Assembly (NCBI GenBank): GCA_964445745.1
Contig: CAYULU010000023.1
Span: 1 to 28,399, forward strand
Reading direction: 5' to 3'
Length of the DNA stretch: 28,399 nt
From: UBA1443 sp964445745
GTDB taxonomy: Bacteria > Omnitrophota > Omnitrophia > Omnitrophales > Aquincolibacteriaceae
A program made the translations under genes and the position numbers. This document shows, piece by piece, positions 23,163 through 28,399 of the stretch (position 1 is its first letter; each line of letters begins with the position of its first letter). The notes beneath the pieces were generated by a model, which saw only the letters and a program-made list of their open reading frames with translations, was not told the DNA's origin and did not search any database.

Positions 23163-24367
23163 AATGCAATTTTTACGAATTTCCGTTTTCCGCACTGCAC
23201 AATGAGTTCGTGATCAAGTTTGATGACCTGCTTAACATCCATCACTTTCACCTGATCAACCTTCACGCCACCCTGTTCGATCAGCCTGCGTGCCTCTCCC
23301 TTGCTTGCCACCAACCCGGCCTCGACAAGTATCGAAACGATGTCCATCTCGGACTTTAAAAACTTTACCGTGGGGACCTGATCTGGCAGGCCTTTTTTCC
23401 TGAAAATCTCGTCAAATTCCTCCCGCGCACGTTTGCCATTTTCAGCCCCATGGAACAATGCCACAATCCGTTCGGCGAGAGATGCTTTCATTTCGCGGGG
23501 ATGCAGTTGTCCTGCTTTAAGGCCCTGGATAATTGCCTCGACTTCCTTTACCGGAATGGCGCTTATATACCGGTAAAACCGCTCCATCATGGGATCTGAG
23601 ATCGACATGACCTTGCCAAACATCTCGCGGGGTGAATCCTTCAGAGCAATATGATTATTGAGACTCTTTGACATCTTCTGAACCCCGTCCGTCCCTTCGA
23701 TAATCGGCAGGGTCATCACAACCTGCGGCTCCTGGCCATCTGTTTTCTGGAGTTCGCGGCCCACCAGAAGATTAAACTTTTGATCGGTGCCGCCAAGTTC
23801 AATATCCGAATGCACCACAACAGAATCATGCCCCTGCATGAGAGGATAAAGGAATTCAACCAGAGCAATGGGATCACCCGCCTTGAATCGCTTGGAAAAA
23901 TCATCCCTCTCAATCAACCGCGCCACGGTGTACTGCCCTGTCAGCCGGAGGAAATCTCCGGGTGTCATTTTCGCCAGCCATTCGGAATTGTATCGAACTT
24001 CGGTCTTCCTTTTATCAAGGATCTGAAAAACCTGGTCCTGGTAGGTCTTCGCATTTCTCGCGACATCCTCCGGAGATAACATTTTTCGAGTCTCGGAACG
24101 GCCCGAAGGATCTCCGATCTGGGCGGTAAAATCGCCAATAATAAAAACCACTAGATGACCTAAATCTTGCAGTTGGCGAAGCTTACGAAGAGGAACTGTG
24201 TGCCCAAGGTGAAGGTCGGGAGCCGAAGGATCGGCTCCGTATTTGATCCGGAGAGGGCGGTTCTTTTGGAGAGCCTCAGCCAGCTTCGCTTCAAGCTCAC
24301 GTTCTGAAATAAGCTCAACAAGATTTTCCTTAAAAACGGAAATTTGTTCTTTAACGGATGGAAACAT
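23153..24367 (-). CDS. tyrS: Tyrosyl-tRNA synthetase
   Basis: Class I synthetase charging tRNA-Tyr, 404 residues from the ATG at 24367. The HIGH-like motif HLGH is at 53-56 (DLHLGHTVPL), KMSKS at 231-235, and the C-terminal S4 RNA-binding domain occupies roughly 340-404 (VEAGLVASKGEARRLIEQGGVKV). The ATG at 24367 has GAGGAAAA just upstream, while the longer frame to 24403 has none and adds a non-family leader. The last codon and stop (TCA TAA) fall inside copy 3 of the palindromic repeat. It is monocistronic as judged by the terminator at 23021-23046. Confidence 0.95.
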   Translation of the reverse strand: MFPSVKEQISVFKENLVELISERELEAKLAEALQKNRPLRIKYGADPSAPDLHLGHTVPLRKLRQLQDLGHLVVFIIGDFTAQIGDPSGRSETRKMLSPEDVARNAKTYQDQVFQILDKRKTEVRYNSEWLAKMTPGDFLRLTGQYTVARLIERDDFSKRFKAGDPIALVEFLYPLMQGHDSVVVHSDIELGGTDQKFNLLVGRELQKTDGQEPQVVMTLPIIEGTDGVQKMSKSLNNHIALKDSPREMFGKVMSISDPMMERFYRYISAIPVKEVEAIIQGLKAGQLHPREMKASLAERIVALFHGAENGKRAREEFDEIFRKKGLPDQVPTVKFLKSEMDIVSILVEAGLVASKGEARRLIEQGGVKVDQVKVMDVKQVIKLDHELIVQCGKRKFVKIALAS

Positions 24368-24554
24368 TTTTCCTCGTATACATCGTATTGAACCCCCGAC
24401 CACTGACTGTATTTCCGATAGACTTTAAATACTAAGTATCGACTTCTAAAGGAGTTACAAAAACGATTGTATTCTAACGGGGAAAATTAAAAGAGAGAAG
24501 CGAAAACTAGAAGTTTTCTGGGAAGTTTCCGATCCGCCGCATTTGCGAGGCACA
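24368..24554. other. Non-coding leader between the giant gene and tyrS
   Basis: No gene is seen in this stretch. It contains a small perfect palindrome GAAAACT-AGA-AGTTTTC (24502-24518) and a weak TACAAT -10-like hexamer on the minus strand without a good -35. No T-box core motif was found, so tyrS is not visibly T-box controlled. The tyrS promoter probably lies here. Confidence 0.4.
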
Positions 24555-24596
24555 TCGGGGACACTCATTCTTCAGATTCGAAATGAGTGTCCCCGA
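24555..24596. repeat. REP-like hairpin with GGGGACACTCATT arms
   Basis: Perfect 15-bp inverted repeat, arms TCGGGGACACTCATT (24555-24569) and AATGAGTGTCCCCGA (24582-24596), loop of 12 bases. It stands 16 nt after the stop of the giant gene. Such palindromes with GGGGACA ends resemble REP sequences mobilised by Y1/TnpA-REP transposases. No U-tract follows, but the hairpin may still protect or terminate the giant transcript. Confidence 0.7.
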
Positions 24597-24612
24597 CCTT
24601 GCACTACTTTTT

Positions 24613-27600
24613 CTAGGCGCTTCGGCCGATCACCTTCTCGCCCATCATCGCAGTCACAATCTGTTCCATGGCAAGCATAAAACGATCCAACATGCCTTGC
24701 GTCATCCGGATAATGTTCCGCTCTGCAATCCTGAGCAAAAGATTGTCTTCTTCGGAAAGTGTTTCTCCGGCAAGAAGCACCGCCCTGACCACTGCTCCCT
24801 GAGGAAGACGGTTTTTGAGTTCTTGAGTGGGGAGGTATGGCTCCAGCCTGGCTTTCTCAAGAATCTGATTGATCGAGGCTAATGTTTCAGAATCAGTAAC
24901 AGCGGCAATCAAGGAACTCCGAAATGCCTCACGAAACGCCACAAGACCTCGGCCGTCATTTTCCTGCAATCTCTCCAGAAGATCCCTTCCAAGAACAAAC
25001 ACATCGGTTGCGTCAACCGAGAGTTGCCGGATCCCCAAAATTTCCAGAGCCCTTTGAGATATTTTTTCTCCGTCAGCGGCCGACAATCCGGTCGCGCCAG
25101 ATGGTGAAACACCCACAGCCTCCATCATGACCCGCAATGCTTGTCTTGCGGTATTGAGACCGGTGTCAATCCCCTCACGCACACGTTCGGGAATGATGCC
25201 GTAATAAAACTCCCGGATCAAAGTCAGCATGGAGTGATTGATCACCCGTTTTAAGTCCCAACGCTCTCCTGGCTGAAAAATCTGCTGTGTACTCGCCGTT
25301 TCCATCAAAAAGGAATCCGTCCGTGACTCGCTTCTCTTTTTAGAAACTGAATCCCCGGAATCATCAGTTCCCGCCTCTGGAGAAACCCGCTGAGGCACAT
25401 CGGTATCTCGTAGCCTCATTTCATCAAAAAGAGGAAAACCAAAAAATATTTTGCCCACAAAAAGCAATCCATTAAAGATCCCGGCCCCAATCCCCATCAG
25501 AATAACGGTAGTTCCTCCGATAGTGAGGAAGAATGGGACAGCCGTAAAACCTTCCATCTGGTCAGCCCAATGCCCAACCGCGTACATAAAAAGGAGGATC
25601 GGTGTGCTCACCGTCATTGCAAGAGTTCCCACGTAGAAGGCTGATTCGAAGATACCCCTCCAACGTCCTTCTCCTTCAACCGTTTCATCTTCACCATTTC
25701 TGGAACGATTCTCCGAACGAGCAACCTGTTGTGAAAGCACATCCCGCAATTGAGCAATCATCTGGCGCGTCTGGAAATTCGCCGCCCCAAGCCAAATGAA
25801 GTTCACCGTATTCAATGCCGTAATCGCAGCCGGGAAATCACCTTTCCCAACAGCCCTCTTAACATCCCACAATATACTCCGGACAGCAAGCGGCAATGCT
25901 TCACCATTCTGAAGTTCCCCCGCGATTTTATCAACCAGACTGACTAGAGTTTCGGTATATGAAAACATTCTGACTTCCGCACGACTGGTTGTTGCTTGAT
26001 GATTAATCGCCCACTGGCGGACCGGATGATCTTCCGGAAGTTCTTCAGGATTAATCGGATTCACTTCACGCAAAAAAGCAATCGTACTTTCCAACTGCCG
26101 GACCAGCATTTGTGAGCCCGGCAACTCCTGTTGAGCATGTCTCAACGCAAGAACCAAAAGTCTGAGCGCCTGGTTCCGGATGATGGCTATTTCTTCCGGG
26201 AAGTACATGTTAATGGTTTCATCGGCGGCGGGCCATTGGGGATAGACTGTCCGGTTTTGCATTTCCTTCAGCCCATGCCAGCCTTCGAGTAAGCCCACAA
26301 TACCGGCACCAGTCATTGTTTCACCGCGTCGATTCTGGCGGTCCAGAATCTCACGAATAAACCGGAGATGGAATGACGTCAGCGGCATTCCTTTCGGGAC
26401 AAACACCTGATCCGGTTTGGAAACCGTTAAATTAAAACTCGGTGAAACGTTAATGAAGATCTTGTAAACATCTTCTTTACCAAAATACAGCTCCGCACCC
26501 TGGTCTTTCGACTTGAGATTCGCCACGGAAAATGCAGTACGCCCCTCCACCACAATCATATCGCCCCTGTTCACCGTGATGGGAGTCCACACCGGCACCC
26601 CATAAAACGTGTACCGCGGCTGTAATAGTTGAGTACGCTGACCGCTCAACAACTGTTCGAATTCCTCAGGCTTTACATGGTCATAATCAACAAAATGTAC
26701 CTTGCGACCCGACTTTTTAAAATCTTCTCGTCTCTGCAACTCCTTCACAATCGATTCGGCAACCACCGCCTTACCGGAGGATTCAGGGCCGGTAATCAGT
26801 ACGACCGGATTCCGGGCAATCCCTTTTGAAAATCGCCCCGATATTCTGTCAACCCTTGCCGCAATTTCCGCATTAAATTCTCGCGCGGTTTCCGCAAGCA
26901 GTGCTGCAAGTTGGCCGTTCTGCGTCAGAACATTCAAGTGATTCGTTGTCTCCGGACGGCGTGACAGTCCTTGAGAATCGTAGGGTTGTATGCTTCCGTC
27001 CGCATACCGGGCGTTCAATTCAGGATCCCTGGCAATCTGGGCGTCAGCAATCTTCATAAGCGCCGACATGTAAACCGCTTGACGAAAGGTCTTTCTGTAA
27101 GAATTCATAATTCTCATCGCATCATCCGTGGCTTGGCTCATCCGTTCAGAGAGCATCCGGTCCACCATCGCCGTTGTCCAGCGGTCATGCGTGTAATTTT
27201 GTATCATCTCAAAATAGGACACAATCACGCCCCCCGCGTTTGCGAGCACATCGGGGATCACCAGTTTGCCGCGAGAGAACAACATTTTATCCCCTTCCAC
27301 CGAGGTAGGCCCATTCGCAAGCTCAAGAACCACGGGGGCCTTGATCAAACCAGCATTCTTCTCGGTGATGACGTTGTTGGTTGCGGCAGGCACCATCACG
27401 TCCACGTCCAGCTTCCAGAAATCTTCATTCGCAATCACACGAGCTCCGGGGAAATTCTCCAGCGAAAATTCGCCCGGTTTTTTCCCAAGTCGCTTGGACT
27501 CGTCTAAAATCCACTGATCAAGAGACGTAATGTCAATTCCGTCCTCGTTGTAAATCGTAAATTGGGCGAAACGGGTTTTACCTGCTTCATCCTTTCCGGC

Positions 27601-28399
27601 TGGATAAGCCGACTGAATGGCCTTCGCAACCATGCCCGATCGGTTTGCAATGCGGGCAAAAAAACCGGCCACATTTCCAAACCCCTGAAGGGCATAACTC
27701 ACCCCCTTGACCGAGGACTTCCCCTGGTGATGTAAGACCCGCTCCAGGGCAAAAAACCCACCTTGTCCTGTAGCCTTTTCTCGTCCCTGGGAACCTCCAA
27801 GATAGGGATTTGTGGAATCCGCGGGGAATATCATTGAATCTCCTTCAGGAGATTTCCCGGCGGGTTTCCCCGTCACTGTGGCAAGTTCGATCGTATCAAA
27901 TCGATAGCCGGCAATCGTTTCATCTTGGGTCAGACGGATGTACTCACGAAGCACATCTACCTTGACCGGACCAGCCTCTTTCATGTTGCCAATAAACTTT
28001 CGAAGCGGGGCCAAAATTCTTTTATCAAATATCTTTTCATGCTCCGCCATGATTTTTATATATTCATCAGCAAACCACGCCATCATCTTTCCATCCGTGT
28101 TCATGTCCGGAGCCGGAATATCCGAAAAAGGACCAAAAACATCGAGCCCCTCCTGCTCCATAATCGTTCGCACATACCCCCGGACTAAACGGGCCTGTTC
28201 AGCCTCAGAAAGAGATGCGCGACTTTCCAGAATGTCCCCTTTTCCTCCACCAAGCGGAATTCCAACAACGGCCGTTTTGACGGACATCCAGGTCGAAAGC
28301 CCTTTGGCTTCTTCAAGGGTTCCTTCTTCATCATGCTGATCACTCATCCGAATCCCCCCCTTGTAGGGGCCCCGTGCACTGTTGTGCTGGACACGAAAA
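24613..28399 (-). CDS. Giant fusion: glutamate dehydrogenase - uridine-kinase-like module - membrane segments, 5' end outside window
   Basis: Open from the right edge to a TAG at 24613; at least 1261 residues, N-terminus missing. Residues are numbered from the internal Met at 28347. The frame continues upstream of it as QHNSARGPYKGGIR, the normal GDH sequence, so that Met is not the start. The GDH part (to about 438) keeps PYKGGIR, MSVK, GGGKG, DIPAPD, the Rossmann motif LQGFGNVAGF and ANGPTS/ANAGGVIVSYFE, so it looks active. About 55 residues (101-155) are inserted after the DIPAPD helix. A P-loop module (about 495-780) follows: VVLITGPESSGKA, DMIVVEGRTAF and the tail INPEELPEDHPVRQ resemble uridine kinases, but Ala replaces the Ser/Thr after the P-loop lysine. 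Two membrane segments (about 901-966) and a helical tail end the protein. Its closest simpler explanation, frameshift fusion of neighbours, is unlikely because the frame is uninterrupted. Confidence 0.85.
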   Translation of the reverse strand, partial: FRVQHNSARGPYKGGIRMSDQHDEEGTLEEAKGLSTWMSVKTAVVGIPLGGGKGDILESRASLSEAEQARLVRGYVRTIMEQEGLDVFGPFSDIPAPDMNTDGKMMAWFADEYIKIMAEHEKIFDKRILAPLRKFIGNMKEAGPVKVDVLREYIRLTQDETIAGYRFDTIELATVTGKPAGKSPEGDSMIFPADSTNPYLGGSQGREKATGQGGFFALERVLHHQGKSSVKGVSYALQGFGNVAGFFARIANRSGMVAKAIQSAYPAGKDEAGKTRFAQFTIYNEDGIDITSLDQWILDESKRLGKKPGEFSLENFPGARVIANEDFWKLDVDVMVPAATNNVITEKNAGLIKAPVVLELANGPTSVEGDKMLFSRGKLVIPDVLANAGGVIVSYFEMIQNYTHDRWTTAMVDRMLSERMSQATDDAMRIMNSYRKTFRQAVYMSALMKIADAQIARDPELNARYADGSIQPYDSQGLSRRPETTNHLNVLTQNGQLAALLAETAREFNAEIAARVDRISGRFSKGIARNPVVLITGPESSGKAVVAESIVKELQRREDFKKSGRKVHFVDYDHVKPEEFEQLLSGQRTQLLQPRYTFYGVPVWTPITVNRGDMIVVEGRTAFSVANLKSKDQGAELYFGKEDVYKIFINVSPSFNLTVSKPDQVFVPKGMPLTSFHLRFIREILDRQNRRGETMTGAGIVGLLEGWHGLKEMQNRTVYPQWPAADETINMYFPEEIAIIRNQALRLLVLALRHAQQELPGSQMLVRQLESTIAFLREVNPINPEELPEDHPVRQWAINHQATTSRAEVRMFSYTETLVSLVDKIAGELQNGEALPLAVRSILWDVKRAVGKGDFPAAITALNTVNFIWLGAANFQTRQMIAQLRDVLSQQVARSENRSRNGEDETVEGEGRWRGIFESAFYVGTLAMTVSTPILLFMYAVGHWADQMEGFTAVPFFLTIGGTTVILMGIGAGIFNGLLFVGKIFFGFPLFDEMRLRDTDVPQRVSPEAGTDDSGDSVSKKRSESRTDSFLMETASTQQIFQPGERWDLKRVINHSMLTLIREFYYGIIPERVREGIDTGLNTARQALRVMMEAVGVSPSGATGLSAADGEKISQRALEILGIRQLSVDATDVFVLGRDLLERLQENDGRGLVAFREAFRSSLIAAVTDSETLASINQILEKARLEPYLPTQELKNRLPQGAVVRAVLLAGETLSEEDNLLLRIAERNIIRMTQGMLDRFMLAMEQIVTAMMGEKVIGRSA

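Noticed and set aside
24368..24554. T-box leader upstream of tyrS
   Set aside because: The conserved T-box core sequence was not found on the minus strand; the same holds for the 107 nt upstream of ileS.
28345..28347. ATG at 28347 as start of the giant gene
   Set aside because: The frame continues upstream to the window edge with conserved GDH sequence including PYKGGIR, so the true start lies outside.

Overview
The window is a compact bacterial chromosome segment. Every protein-coding gene I can support lies on the minus strand, so transcription runs from right to left. Gene content indicates a Gram-negative bacterium: lipoprotein-processing genes (lspA, lgt), the futalosine route to menaquinone, a Gld-type ABC transport cluster and HD-GYP signalling. 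Together with a very large multidomain protein of unusual architecture, this suggests an uncultured lineage near the PVC group, with Omnitrophota as my best guess. The taxonomic call is inference only. No rRNA, tRNA, CRISPR array or transposase gene was seen.

Right edge (24613-28399): the 3' part of a giant gene, open at the window edge, encoding at least 1261 residues. It fuses a complete-looking glutamate dehydrogenase catalytic region, a divergent uridine-kinase-like P-loop module, two membrane segments and a helical tail. It is followed by a strong REP-like hairpin. Next come tyrS and its terminator, then a CRP-like palindrome, an ABC ATPase, an ABC-2 permease, a GldG-like protein and a DUF4340 protein (18550-22960). 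This set resembles the Gld transporter and its auxiliary subunit.

Middle (9472-18437): the housekeeping run yggS-proC-yggT-purine nucleoside phosphorylase, then ileS. After ileS come three signalling genes: a membrane histidine kinase, a single-domain response regulator and a GAF/HD-GYP protein. They probably form one relay that changes cyclic-di-GMP turnover.

Left (1-9394): a promoter drives a DksA/TraR-like gene with a lysine-rich N-terminal tail, then lspA, lgt and rluD in tight overlaps. A second promoter drives a menaquinone operon: a degenerate YugP-like membrane protein, ubiD-type decarboxylase, ubiA-type prenyltransferase, an RluA-type pseudouridine synthase, ubiX-type flavin prenyltransferase, mqnA and mqnC (mqnC runs off the left edge). 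MqnA opens the futalosine pathway, MqnC closes the spiro ring, and the UbiA/UbiX/UbiD-type enzymes prenylate and decarboxylate the naphthoate. MqnB, MqnD and MqnE are not in the window.

A dispersed palindromic repeat of about 70-80 bp occurs at least three times (14-94, 20983-21032, 23094-23162). Two copies overlap the 3' ends of genes (mqnC, tyrS). One arm supplies the tyrS stop codon; in mqnC the equivalent codon reads CAA and the frame stays open.
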